Part shown: one piece after another, positions 7,583 through 14,224 of the stretch | Numbering within the stretch: the first letter of the stretch is position 1 | Layout: every line of letters begins with the position of its first letter | Notes under the pieces: generated by a model | Seen by the model: only the letters and a program-made list of their open reading frames with translations | What the model was told of the DNA's origin: nothing | Databases searched by the model: none | Source: CAVZBW01 sp963778465 | Lineage (GTDB): Bacteria > Actinomycetota > Acidimicrobiia > Acidimicrobiales > RAAP-2 | Length of the DNA stretch: 64,000 bases | NCBI GenBank assembly: GCA_963778465.1 | Contig: CAVZUK010000003.1 | Coordinates: 2,728,001-2,792,000, forward strand | Direction of reading: 5' to 3' | Position numbers and translations under genes: made by a program

Positions 7583-9190
7583 ATGGTGACGCCTGGGGCG
7601 AAGCGGCGGCGCAGCGTAGGTCAAAGAGGGGCCCGTCGGGTTGGCCGGGGTGCTTCGATCCTGCTTGGACTGGCGATGGTCGCGACGGCATCGACCGGTG
7701 TGTCCCTGCTCCAGCCGCTCCCGGCCGGAGCCTCGGTGCCAAAGGACGCCAACCCCAATGGGGTCCTCACCTATGGCATCGACCTCAACAGCGAGTTCGA
7801 CAACACGTTCGATCCCGAGGCATCCCTCAACCCCTGCGGCTTCGCGATCCTCTCGAACGTCTACGCCTCCGGGCTGGGCATCACCAACACGGCCTTCCTC
7901 CCCAACGTCATCGAGAGTTGGTCCACGACACCCAACACGGTGACCCTCCATATCCGACCCGGTGTCGTGTTCTCCAACGGTGACCCGGTCGACGCCAACG
8001 CTGTGAAGGCGAGCCTGCTCTATAGCCGGCAGAGCCCCCTGCTCACGACGTTGACCGCCATCTCGACGATCGACGTGGTCGATCCGACCACCTTGACGCT
8101 CAATCTCTCCAACCCCATTCCGGGCGATGTCGTCCAGGCGATGTACCACGTGGACGGGACCATCTACGACCCGAGCACCATCAGCACGGACAGCACCAAG
8201 CCGGTTGGAGCCGGCCCGTTCGTCTTGAAGAGCTACCAGGAGGGGTCCTCGATCAAGCTGGTTGCCAACCCCAAATACTGGAACAAGGGCCAGTACCTGC
8301 TGGGCGGGGTCAATTTCGTCCAGGCCTCCAACGGTCCGCAGCTCATCGAGGCACTCGAATCCGGCGCCATCGACATGACGACGCTCGAGCCCAACGAGGT
8401 GGCGGCGATCAAGGCCCAACCCAATCTCGCGGCGGTGGTCGGCAAGTCCTACGACTACGTCGACCTGCAGATGCGGCAAAACGCCGCACCCTTCAACAAC
8501 GAGAAGGTGCGTGTCGCCCTGCAGTACGCGGTCGATCGCAACGCCATCAACCGCGTGGTGGACGACGGCCTCGGCGAGCCCGCTTACCAGCCGTTCCCGT
8601 CCTGGTCCCCCGGCTACGACCACGCGCTGGCGAACAAGTACACGTATCAGCCGGCGAAGGCCAAGGCCCTGCTCAAGGCCGCCGGCTATCCGAAGGGAAT
8701 CTCGTTCACGCTCGTCGTGCCGAGCGACGACCCGTCGTTCGCCCAGGCCTCACAGCTCATCCAGCAACAGGCGCAGGCCGCCGGGTTCACCGTGAAGCTC
8801 CAGCAGGTGGATCCCGCCGACCTACTGGAGAACGTCTACATCAAGGGCGAGGGCGACGCCGTCCTCACCCAGCAGCTCTCGAACGGCCCCGACCTGGCCA
8901 ACAATTTCGAGAACGAGTTCCTGCCGATCGGTTTTCTCACCCAGCATTTCGGGACCGCCAATCCCCTCCTCGCCCCCTACATCAAGCAGGCCCTTCAGTA
9001 TGTGACCGCCCAACAACAGGCGCCCTACATGCAGAAGGCGGGTGCGCTCGCGATGTCCATCGGCGCCGAGGTCCCCTTGGTCTTCCAACCCTCGCTGGTC
9101 GGCTACAACAAGAACGTGGTCGGGGGTACCGTCAAGGCCCCGCTGGGCCAGTGTCACACGGACCTCACCGGCATCTACATCAAGAAGTAG
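7583..9190 (+). CDS. ABC-transporter substrate-binding protein, family 5 (peptide/nickel type)
   Basis: The 535-residue protein has a long basic N-terminus (GAKRRRS...RR), a hydrophobic segment and an AGAS cleavage site, then a family 5 solute-binding fold. Typical segments are LTYGIDL, LHIRPGVVFSNGDPVDANAVKAS, DSTKPVGAGPFVLKSY, LVANPKYWN and VRVALQYAVDRNAINRVV. Members bind oligopeptides, nickel or opines for uptake. No lipobox cysteine is seen, so it is probably soluble or anchored by an uncleaved leader, which is unusual for a Gram-positive-type envelope. No permease or ATPase genes lie nearby, so it is an orphan component. The ATG at 7583 was chosen because a GTGGGGGG tract precedes it; earlier frame positions are not needed for the leader. 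A 9-bp hairpin follows the stop. Confidence 0.9.
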   Translation: MVTPGAKRRRSVGQRGARRVGRGASILLGLAMVATASTGVSLLQPLPAGASVPKDANPNGVLTYGIDLNSEFDNTFDPEASLNPCGFAILSNVYASGLGITNTAFLPNVIESWSTTPNTVTLHIRPGVVFSNGDPVDANAVKASLLYSRQSPLLTTLTAISTIDVVDPTTLTLNLSNPIPGDVVQAMYHVDGTIYDPSTISTDSTKPVGAGPFVLKSYQEGSSIKLVANPKYWNKGQYLLGGVNFVQASNGPQLIEALESGAIDMTTLEPNEVAAIKAQPNLAAVVGKSYDYVDLQMRQNAAPFNNEKVRVALQYAVDRNAINRVVDDGLGEPAYQPFPSWSPGYDHALANKYTYQPAKAKALLKAAGYPKGISFTLVVPSDDPSFAQASQLIQQQAQAAGFTVKLQQVDPADLLENVYIKGEGDAVLTQQLSNGPDLANNFENEFLPIGFLTQHFGTANPLLAPYIKQALQYVTAQQQAPYMQKAGALAMSIGAEVPLVFQPSLVGYNKNVVGGTVKAPLGQCHTDLTGIYIKK

Positions 9191-9204
9191 CGCCTGCGGA
9201 TCGT

Positions 9205-9225
9205 CTCTTGCCGACCCGGCAAGAG
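9205..9225. terminator. Hairpin between convergent genes, likely bidirectional terminator
   Basis: A perfect 9-bp inverted repeat (CTCTTGCCG, loop ACC, CGGCAAGAG) lies between the stops of the binding-protein gene (9190) and the convergent minus-strand gene (9243). There is no strong T-tract, which is usual in high-GC actinobacteria. The call rests on position and stem perfection. Confidence 0.55.
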
Positions 9226-9242
9226 GTCCGGCTTCGTGCAGC

Positions 9243-9764
9243 TCAGCCAGGGAGCCCGCGCATTCGCGCGTGCTCGGCGCAGTAGCCACCTCCGACGACG
9301 CCGATGTAGGTGTGGCACACGAAGCAGTTCTGCTCCTGGACATCGAGGATGCCTTGCAGGGATCTCTGGAAGACGGCTTGGCTGTAGCGGGTGGAATCGA
9401 TGAGGTTGATCGTGGCGAACTGATTCGCCTCGATCCACTGTTGCTGTCGCGCGGCGGCTTCCCTGAGCGCCGCATCGACCATCTCGTAGTAGCTGCTACG
9501 GGCCGTCCGGACATCACGGATCGCAAAGTCGAGCTGCTCCGCGAACTGGGGCAACCCCTGCTCGGTCAGCCAACTTGCCGCGCCAGTGGCACCTTCAAAC
9601 GCCTGCTCGTACTGATCCAGCGTCGTGACGGCGCCTTGCAGCTCCTCGAGCGACAGCGCATGGCTCGTGAGCGACCTCACGTAGGCCATCCCGGCGTCCG
9701 TCTGCTGTCCGAGCCACGCAAGCCACTGCTGCGAGACCTCACTCGGATTCTGCTGGCCGGACAT
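9243..9764 (-). CDS. Hypothetical helical protein with C-terminal zinc-finger-like Cys cluster
   Basis: The 173-residue protein is largely helical and Gln/Ala-rich, with no signal peptide or membrane segment. It ends in a compact cysteine cluster (CFVCHTY ... YCAEHAR) that could bind one zinc ion through Cys and His. The ATG at 9764 follows GGGAGGGGCAC, a strong ribosome-binding site; the longer upstream frame would run into the tRNA-derived repeat at 9817-9859 and is rejected. Its gene ends next to a hairpin shared with the convergent transporter gene. I do not recognise a family. It lies just outside the tRNA-Pro island, so it was probably next to the tRNA gene before the insertion. Confidence 0.72.
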   Translation of the reverse strand: MSGQQNPSEVSQQWLAWLGQQTDAGMAYVRSLTSHALSLEELQGAVTTLDQYEQAFEGATGAASWLTEQGLPQFAEQLDFAIRDVRTARSSYYEMVDAALREAAARQQQWIEANQFATINLIDSTRYSQAVFQRSLQGILDVQEQNCFVCHTYIGVVGGGYCAEHARMRGLPG

Positions 9765-9816
9765 GTGCCCCTCCCGCCCGGCGGCCCTAGACATTCGACG
9801 AATGCAGCGATCCCTG

Positions 9817-9859
9817 GTCGGGCTGCCGGCATTTGAACCCGGGACCTCTTGACCCCCAG
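9817..9859 (-). repeat. Direct repeat: displaced 3' half of tRNA-Pro (distal att-like site)
   Basis: This copy matches 13624-13666 at 42 of 43 positions. It lacks the 5' half of a tRNA, so it is not functional. The single mismatch (9830, C where the tRNA gene has G) breaks a T-stem base pair, as expected for a copy no longer under selection. Confidence 0.7.
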
Positions 9860-10194
9860 GTACCACCCACCGAGCGCTGTTCGCCGGCCTGTTTGCTCAG
9901 GTGGCGCCGGGCCAAGAATCGCAATGTTATGCGCGGTTAGGTCAGCAACTTGCCATAAGTTGGGCGGCGGGCCTTCTCCTCCTACCTTGGTAGATCGGCA
10001 GGCGGTTGAGCTCCTCCTCGGCGAGCACGGCCGAGAGCGCGCGACCCGGCGGTGGCAATCGGGTAGATCTGCCAGGGGGCCGCAACCCCTCATTACCCTG
10101 CAGTACCTCTAGACGCGGTCGGCCTTCGAGGTATTAGGTCTTGTGGTCGGTGCAGTTGACGACGAAACGAGCACGGCGAGACCCAGGAGGGACC
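9860..10194. other. Left part of the island, no supported gene
   Basis: Between the stranded tRNA half and the small acidic gene I see no complete gene. A minus-strand patch at about 9965-10080 has coding-like composition (reading ALSAVLAEEELNRLPIY) but no start or recognised domain, so it may be a gene remnant. A ribosome-binding site (AGGAGG) for the next gene ends the stretch. Confidence 0.4.
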
Positions 10195-10353
10195 ATGGCC
10201 GAGAACGAAGGTGCAGAAAAGGACCTGGAGATTGGTGACGAGCAGGGCGACGAGGTGGCCGGCGGCGCTGCCGCCCTGGAACGGGAGCGTCTGGGGGCCC
10301 AGAAGGCCGCACCCGCAGAGGCGGAACTGACCGCGAAACGACTTGCGCGTTAG
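10195..10353 (+). CDS. Small acidic hypothetical protein
   Basis: A 52-residue protein, rich in Glu and Ala and without cysteine, aromatic residues or a membrane segment; it is probably disordered or a single helix. The ATG at 10195 follows a near-perfect ribosome-binding site (CAGGAGGGACC), which is the main support for expression. A 14-bp perfect hairpin lies 65 bases after the stop and could end the transcript. No family is recognised. The strong start signal plus terminator argue that it is a real small gene despite its length. Confidence 0.55.
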   Translation: MAENEGAEKDLEIGDEQGDEVAGGAAALERERLGAQKAAPAEAELTAKRLAR

Positions 10354-10418
10354 GTCTTCGACATACCACGAAGTGACAGGCCCCACGTCTTCCTCCGGAG
10401 GTTTCTGGAGGGACGGGG

Positions 10419-10456
10419 GACAAGGCCCCGGGTTCCGATGCGCCCGGGGCCTTGTC
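10419..10456. terminator. Strong hairpin, likely bidirectional terminator
   Basis: A perfect 14-bp inverted repeat (GACAAGGCCCCGGG and its complement) with a 10-base loop lies between the convergent ends of the small acidic gene (stop 10353) and the secreted-protein gene (stop 10480). It lacks a T-run but is very stable and correctly placed. Confidence 0.7.
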
Positions 10457-10479
10457 GCGCTATCGCTGAAGTCAGGCGC

Positions 10480-10707
10480 CTATCTCTTGGCGGCCGCGGC
10501 GGGAGCAGCCTCATATTTTCCCAGCAGGGCCTGCTCATCCGCCTGCACCTGAGCGGCGCTATCCGGCGAAAAGGGCTTGATGGCGGGCGGGGTGGGTGCA
10601 CTCTTGGCGTACGCAGATGGAGCGCTAGCCACCAAGGGGACCAGCGACATGACCCCCGAGAGGCCTGCTACGAGCGTCAGTTTTTTGAGCGCAGAGCGCC
10701 TTTGCAT
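10480..10707 (-). CDS. Small secreted protein of unknown function
   Basis: A 75-residue product with a basic N-terminus (MQRRSALKK), a hydrophobic leader and an ASAPSAYA-type cleavage region, leaving a mature peptide of only about 40 residues rich in Ala, Pro and Lys. The ATG at 10707 gives the leader directly; the longer frame upstream crosses the insertion sequence and is rejected. The leader resembles that of 1086-1481, and both mature parts begin with Pro/Ala-rich segments followed by an A-Q-x-Q-A/S helix. Its role is unknown; a short lysine- and alanine-rich secreted peptide could be structural or membrane-active, but this is speculation. Confidence 0.6.
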   Translation of the reverse strand: MQRRSALKKLTLVAGLSGVMSLVPLVASAPSAYAKSAPTPPAIKPFSPDSAAQVQADEQALLGKYEAAPAAAAKR

Positions 10708-10799
10708 GATTGCCGTCACTTTCGTGGTGGAGGTGAAAGTCGAAGCTTGGGCAAACGTGTCATATCGGCAGTCGATACGCAACGGATTTCGCGTAGGCG

Positions 10800-11033
10800 T
10801 CACGTCCCGTTGCCGCTGAAGTCTCCGCACTCGTGGACGACCACGACGTTGACAATCATGGCCGGCTGCTTGTCGCCGTCCGACGAGTACCGGATCCGGT
10901 CCGTGGCCGGGTGCTCGACGAGGTCGCCGCAGTAGGCACAGGGTGTCGGCGGCGCTGGCCCTCAGATCCGCTTCGCCTGCTCGAGCTGGTGGGCATGCTC
11001 GGCGCAGGCGTCGACGGTGTAGACCTTCCGGGC
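10800..11033 (-). pseudogene. Remnant of a Cys-containing protein, cut by the insertion sequence
   Basis: One minus-strand frame from the insertion boundary reads KVYTVDACAEHAHQLEQAKR, meets a TGA at 10962-10964, then continues in the same frame as TPCAYCGDLVEHPATDRI ... VVVVHECGD to a stop at 10800-10802. A CxxC and an HEC motif suggest a small zinc-ribbon protein. The 5' part is missing: the frame meets TAG inside the CCTAGG target duplication. The simplest reading is a gene broken first by IS insertion and then by a nonsense change, or two short remnants in one frame. Confidence 0.4.
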
Positions 11034-11038
11034 CTAGG
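11033..11038. repeat. Left target-site duplication CCTAGG of the IS481-type element
   Basis: CCTAGG here and at 12107-12112 flank the insertion sequence. It fits the NCTAGN target preference known for IS481-family elements, which duplicate six bases on insertion. Confidence 0.7.
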
Positions 11039-11063
11039 CGTACTCGGCCGCGGCGTTGGTGAC
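11039..11063 (+). repeat. Left terminal inverted repeat of the insertion sequence
   Basis: Twenty-five bases starting CGTACTCGG; 17 of 25 match the inverted right end, in three blocks (positions 2-9, 16-19 and 22-25). Confidence 0.65.
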
Positions 11064-11128
11064 GTGCTGACACAGTCGAAGGCCTCCAAGATCGTGATGG
11101 TTCCAGCCACACGACCAAGGAGGCCTTC

Positions 11129-12088
11129 GTGCCGCACCGTAATGCCCGACTGACTCCGAGGGGACGCCAGCTGCTCGTCGAGCGGGTCCGCGCCCAGGGA
11201 ATGCCCGTCGCCCACGTCGCCAGGGCGATGGGAATTTCGAGACAGTGCGCCCATCGGTGGGTGAGGCGGTTCGACCAGGAGGGCCTCGCCGGCCTCGAGG
11301 ATCGTTCGAGCCGGCCGCATCGATACCCCAATGCCACCGACCCCAAGCTGGTCGCACGCGTCCTGCGCCTCCGTCAAGCGCAGCGCTGCGGCCCTGCTGG
11401 CCTCTCCAGACTGACCGGGGTCCCCGAGCGCACGGTGACGAGGATCTTGCGCCGCCACGGGGTGCCGAGGCTGCCCGAGTGCGATCCCATGACCGGTGAG
11501 GTGATCCGGGCCTCGAGGTCGACAGGGCTCCGCTACGAGCGGGCCCGCCCGGGCGAGCTCGTCCACCTCGACGTGAAGAAGCTGGGGAGGATCCCCGAAG
11601 GCGGTGGGTGGCGGGCCAACGGTCGTGGGACGCGTCCGGGGTCCAAGCGCCGGATTGGCTTCGACTACGTCCACTCGATGGTCGACGACCACTCGAGGTT
11701 CGCTTACTCGGAGATCCTCTCCGACGAGAGGGGCTACACGTGCGCCGAATTCCTCCTCCGGGCCGCCGCGGCTTTCCAGCAAAACGGCATCCCGGTGCCC
11801 GCTGAGGTGATGAGCGACAACGCCAAGAACTACGTCCGCAGCCGGGACTTCAAGGCCGCCCTCGACGCGCTTGGTGCCAAGCACCGGCTCATCAGACCCC
11901 ACTGCCCCTGGCAGAACGGCAAGGTGGAGCGCCTCAACCGCACTCTCCAGGTCGAGTGGGCCTACCGGCGCGTGTATCGGACCAACGCACAGCGACGCAG
12001 GGCCCTGCAAGTATGGCTCCGGCGCTACAACACCGAGCGCCCTCACAGCGCTCTTGGAGGTCGGCCGCCGATCAGCCGCCTGTCATGA
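11129..12088 (+). CDS. IS481-family transposase (DDE integrase core)
   Basis: A 319-residue transposase. The N-terminal third is a helix-turn-helix (VAHVARAMGISRQCAHRWVR, residues about 26-45) followed by a second HTH-like segment. The rve-type DDE core follows with D in FDYVHSMVDDHSRFAY, D in MSDNAKNY and E in WQNGKVERLNRTLQ. The C-terminus ends with the family-typical NTERPHSALGGRPP. The GTG at 11129 follows AAGGAGGCC. Length is normal and no frameshift or stop interrupts the core, so the enzyme is probably active. It acts on the flanking inverted repeats of its own element. Confidence 0.93.
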   Translation: MPHRNARLTPRGRQLLVERVRAQGMPVAHVARAMGISRQCAHRWVRRFDQEGLAGLEDRSSRPHRYPNATDPKLVARVLRLRQAQRCGPAGLSRLTGVPERTVTRILRRHGVPRLPECDPMTGEVIRASRSTGLRYERARPGELVHLDVKKLGRIPEGGGWRANGRGTRPGSKRRIGFDYVHSMVDDHSRFAYSEILSDERGYTCAEFLLRAAAAFQQNGIPVPAEVMSDNAKNYVRSRDFKAALDALGAKHRLIRPHCPWQNGKVERLNRTLQVEWAYRRVYRTNAQRRRALQVWLRRYNTERPHSALGGRPPISRLS

Positions 12089-12106
12089 ACGTGATGACCG
12101 AGTACA
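12082..12106 (-). repeat. Right terminal inverted repeat of the insertion sequence
   Basis: Read on the minus strand it begins TGTACTCGG and pairs with the left end. It overlaps the last codons of the transposase gene by a few bases. Confidence 0.65.
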
Positions 12107-12112
12107 CCTAGG
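12107..12112. repeat. Right target-site duplication CCTAGG
   Basis: Matches the left copy at 11033-11038 exactly; see the insertion-sequence entry. Confidence 0.7.
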
Positions 12113-12278
12113 ACCGGAACCGGCCGCGGGCGACCGGGGGCTCCGGGCAGTGCATCGGGTGGCCTCGGCGCTCGGGTACCGGGTCCCGGACCACGCGGAA
12201 GCACCGACCGGGCTCGACGAAGAATGGCCGAAGCGGCTCGGTGGTCACCGCCGCAGGCTATCGACCTTCGAGTCGTGA
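12113..12278 (+). pseudogene. Possible 3' remnant of a plus-strand gene right of the IS
   Basis: The frame ending with TGA at 12276-12278 has strongly GC-rich third positions and reads GLRAVHRVASALGYRVPDH ... GLDEEWPKRLGGHRRR. It is open back to the IS edge but has no start outside the IS and no recognised domain. It may be the tail of a gene interrupted by the insertion. The evidence is codon bias only. The stretch 12279-12394 that follows holds no gene and probably the promoter of the next one. Confidence 0.25.
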
Positions 12279-12394
12279 GATTGCCCCGGTGCTTGTGTAG
12301 ACGATGTGGAGGCTATTTGAAGTTTCCATAATGGCAACGCTCGGGCACTTTCTTCTATGGCAGGGTTGCATCGCAGCTCAGGAGGGAGGAAGCC

Positions 12395-12715
12395 ATGCCG
12401 GTGTATGCGATTCGTAGCAAGCACGAGTCCAACAACTGCCCGTCGACGAATTCTCGAGTGCGGGACTTCGCTCAGAGGATGATGGGCGGACAGATGCCGA
12501 AGCTCATGCAGGAACTCGACATCCGATTCGTCTTAGAGCCCCTGCACCTTGACCCCGGACACGAGGTCATCGCTGTGGCGGAAGCTGACAGCATCGAGAC
12601 CGTATGTCGGATGGTGCAGGAATCAGGACTGGCCCACTTCAACAATGTGCAGGTTTACCCAACGACGCCGGTCGCCGAGTTGATGCAGCGCGAGACGGAG
12701 ATGCTCTACGACTGA
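12395..12715 (+). CDS. Conserved-looking 106-residue hypothetical protein
   Basis: A compact alpha/beta protein starting MPVYAIRSKHE, with MPKLMQELDIRFVLEPLHL in the middle and a DSIETVCRMVQESG-NNVQVYPTTPVAELM end. The secondary-structure pattern (strand, helix, strand, strand, helix, strand) resembles small ferredoxin-like dimeric barrel proteins, but I cannot name a family. The ATG at 12395 follows a strong GGAGGGAGGAAGCC ribosome-binding site. It has no signal or membrane segment and is therefore cytoplasmic. It lies alone inside the tRNA-Pro island and its third-position GC is somewhat lower than that of housekeeping genes here, in line with foreign origin. Confidence 0.7.
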   Translation: MPVYAIRSKHESNNCPSTNSRVRDFAQRMMGGQMPKLMQELDIRFVLEPLHLDPGHEVIAVAEADSIETVCRMVQESGLAHFNNVQVYPTTPVAELMQRETEMLYD

Positions 12716-12834
12716 CGGCGGTTCCGTCGCCTGACGCTCCGGTCGTTGACAGCCCGGCGGGTGACGGCCGAGGTCGTGGTGCCCACCAGATGGCGGGCGT
12801 GAGAGCTGCGTCGGCTAAGCGCTCCGGTCCTGAG

Positions 12835-13521
12835 TTAGTTCTTCACATCGGCCTGATCCGCCCACCTGGCAAAGAGGCTTAGCGTCGCCAGCGCCTCGAG
12901 CGCCACCTGCTCTTCAGGCTGATCTGTCGTGTGGCTCGTCACGTTTCGGACTGCCAAAGCGCAGGCATAGCCCAGATACATCGCGCCCTGATGAGCGCTC
13001 TTCCAATCGTTGGTGCCCTCGGTCAAATGACGGAAACGGAGTCGCGGCTTTCCTGGGCCCGGCGGCTCTGGACTGAAGGCGGTAGCGAGATCCTGGGGCT
13101 TCGTTCCTTTGTCAACGCCCAACTTGACTGGCAGGTGCACATCGAAGATCGCCGTCGCGCCGGGCCTGAACTGCCTCTCGTCGGTACCCGTCGTCCCAGA
13201 GCGACGCCGCCACCCCCCCCACGGGTGGAGCTGTGAAGCAGCCAACGTCGGTCCCGTTGGCTCGAGAATCTCGGCCTCCTCCTGGAGTCCAGCGAGGCGT
13301 CCACGCAGCTCCTGGGCAGCTGCCAACGTCTCGCCATATGGCCATCCCATGGTCTCCTCGCGAAGCCGCGTGGCGATGCGAGGGTCTACCTCCCTTGCGA
13401 TGCGATCCACGAGCCCGATCTGTTCGTTGATCGCTGCCACCGCCAGCGATCGCTCTGGCGGCGGTCGGGTCAGGCGCGACAGGGCGTAGTGCTGCTCCAG
13501 CATCTGCACGAACTGGTCCAC
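12835..13521 (-). CDS. TIGR02391-like protein (Ymh family) in the tRNA-adjacent island
   Basis: About 228 residues. The C-terminal 60 residues match the TIGR02391 pattern: a GAMYLGYACALAVRNVTSH segment (the family's RNP/H signature region), then EEQVALEALATLSLFARWAD. The N-terminal half is a helical region with E/R-rich segments. Members are often found with restriction-modification, phage or abortive-infection genes; their biochemical role is not established. The frame stays open upstream through the tRNA gene, so the start must lie at GTG 13521 or ATG 13503; neither has an obvious ribosome-binding site. It is the gene closest to the tRNA end of the island, a position where cargo or integrase genes usually sit. 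Confidence 0.6.
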   Translation of the reverse strand: MDQFVQMLEQHYALSRLTRPPPERSLAVAAINEQIGLVDRIAREVDPRIATRLREETMGWPYGETLAAAQELRGRLAGLQEEAEILEPTGPTLAASQLHPWGGWRRRSGTTGTDERQFRPGATAIFDVHLPVKLGVDKGTKPQDLATAFSPEPPGPGKPRLRFRHLTEGTNDWKSAHQGAMYLGYACALAVRNVTSHTTDQPEEQVALEALATLSLFARWADQADVKN

Positions 13522-13623
13522 CTTGGCGAGCGCCCTTGTTACGTCCCCGCCGTCCCCGTCGACAATCCGTTGACAGGACCGATTGCCTCGAAACCGGGAT
13601 CGGCCGTTATCCCAGGTCAGAGA

Positions 13624-13666
13624 GTCGGGCTGCCGGGATTTGAACCCGGGACCTCTTGACCCCCAG
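13624..13666 (-). repeat. Direct repeat within the intact tRNA-Pro gene (proximal att-like site)
   Basis: Identical to 9817-9859 except at one position. It covers the 3' half of the tRNA from the anticodon loop onward plus one base beyond the discriminator. Confidence 0.7.
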
Positions 13667-13699
13667 TCAAGCGCGCTAACCAAGCTGCGCCACAGCCCG
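13625..13699 (-). tRNA. tRNA-Pro with GGG anticodon
   Basis: The minus-strand 75-mer folds as a complete cloverleaf: acceptor CGGGCTG/CAGCCCG, D-stem GCGC/GCGC, anticodon stem CTTGA/TCAAG with loop CTGGGGG (anticodon GGG), and T-stem CCGGG/CCCGG with loop TTCAAAT. The discriminator base is A and CCA is not encoded. It reads CCC and CCU proline codons. Its 3' half is duplicated at 9817-9859. Confidence 0.95.
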
Positions 13700-14224
13700 T
13701 AGCCATCGAGCTGGGATGTCCTCCGGAAGGCGTGGCCACATCGCTCAACGACCGCTCCCGGCATGCCATCCCGGCACGACGACCGTCGACAGCCTACTGC
13801 TCGGAATGGGGCCTCAACGACGGTGGGAGGGGAACCCTCCGCCCGGTGATCGGACCCGATCCCGACCGGCGGTCGAGGGCAATAGCCGCTCCGGTCCCGA
13901 CGAGAATTAGGGCGGGGTGGCCAGGCCGCGCTCTTGCCTTCAGGATCGACCCGAGAGGCACCGCCGAGGCAAAGCCGGTACTCAACGGCGATCCCTCCAA
14001 TGCCACCCCCAGGCACACTGCGTGGAGTTTGACCTCATAACAATGGCAGTGCATGCGCAGGTTCACTGGTCAACACGCCGACGTGTCTTGACCTCGACCG
14101 CAAGTGGAGCCGATACTTGCCGTCGCCGACTTCCTCACCCGGCGTCGATTTGACGAAATAGCCGAGTGACGGTTGTGTGACCAATACGACGATTTAGGGC
14201 AAAGCCCGCGGCAGTGAGGAGACC
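13700..14224. other. Intergenic region upstream of the large secreted protein
   Basis: About 525 bases without a supported gene. The segment holds the promoter of the minus-strand tRNA near its left end. An AT-richer zone at 14030-14200 probably carries the promoter of the 1068-residue protein gene. Open frames here have weak codon bias. Confidence 0.45.

Larger units (their letters stand above)
11039..12106 (+). mobile_element. IS481-family insertion sequence, 1068 bp, apparently complete
   Basis: The element is bounded by imperfect 25-bp inverted repeats (11039-11063 and 12082-12106; 17 of 25 positions match, sharing GTACTCGG near the outer end and GTT and TGAC further in). CCTAGG duplications flank both ends. 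It contains one transposase gene with intact DDE residues. Length, target and single-gene layout all fit the IS481 family. The intact ends and full-length gene suggest fairly recent insertion and possible activity. It sits inside the tRNA-Pro island and separates remnants on both sides. Confidence 0.82.
9817..13666. mobile_element. Candidate tRNA-Pro-integrated island (about 3.85 kb)
   Basis: The block is bounded by 43-base direct repeats (42 of 43 identical) that correspond to the 3' half of tRNA-Pro(GGG), from the anticodon loop to the discriminator base. The copy at 13624-13666 is part of the intact tRNA gene; the copy at 9817-9859 is a stranded half. This is the layout left when a site-specific element integrates in a tRNA gene and restores its 3' end. 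Inside lie a short acidic protein gene, a small secreted protein, an IS481-family element, gene remnants, a 106-residue protein and a TIGR02391-like gene. No tyrosine or serine integrase is present in the block, so the element is either decayed or was mobilised in trans. Island status is inferred from the repeats. Confidence 0.6.

Noticed and set aside
9817..9859. Second tRNA-Pro gene
   Set aside because: Only the 3' half is present, with one mismatch in the T-stem, so it cannot fold. It is treated as a repeat.
10962..10964. TGA read as selenocysteine
   Set aside because: No SECIS-like element or selenoprotein family is visible. A nonsense change in a remnant is simpler.
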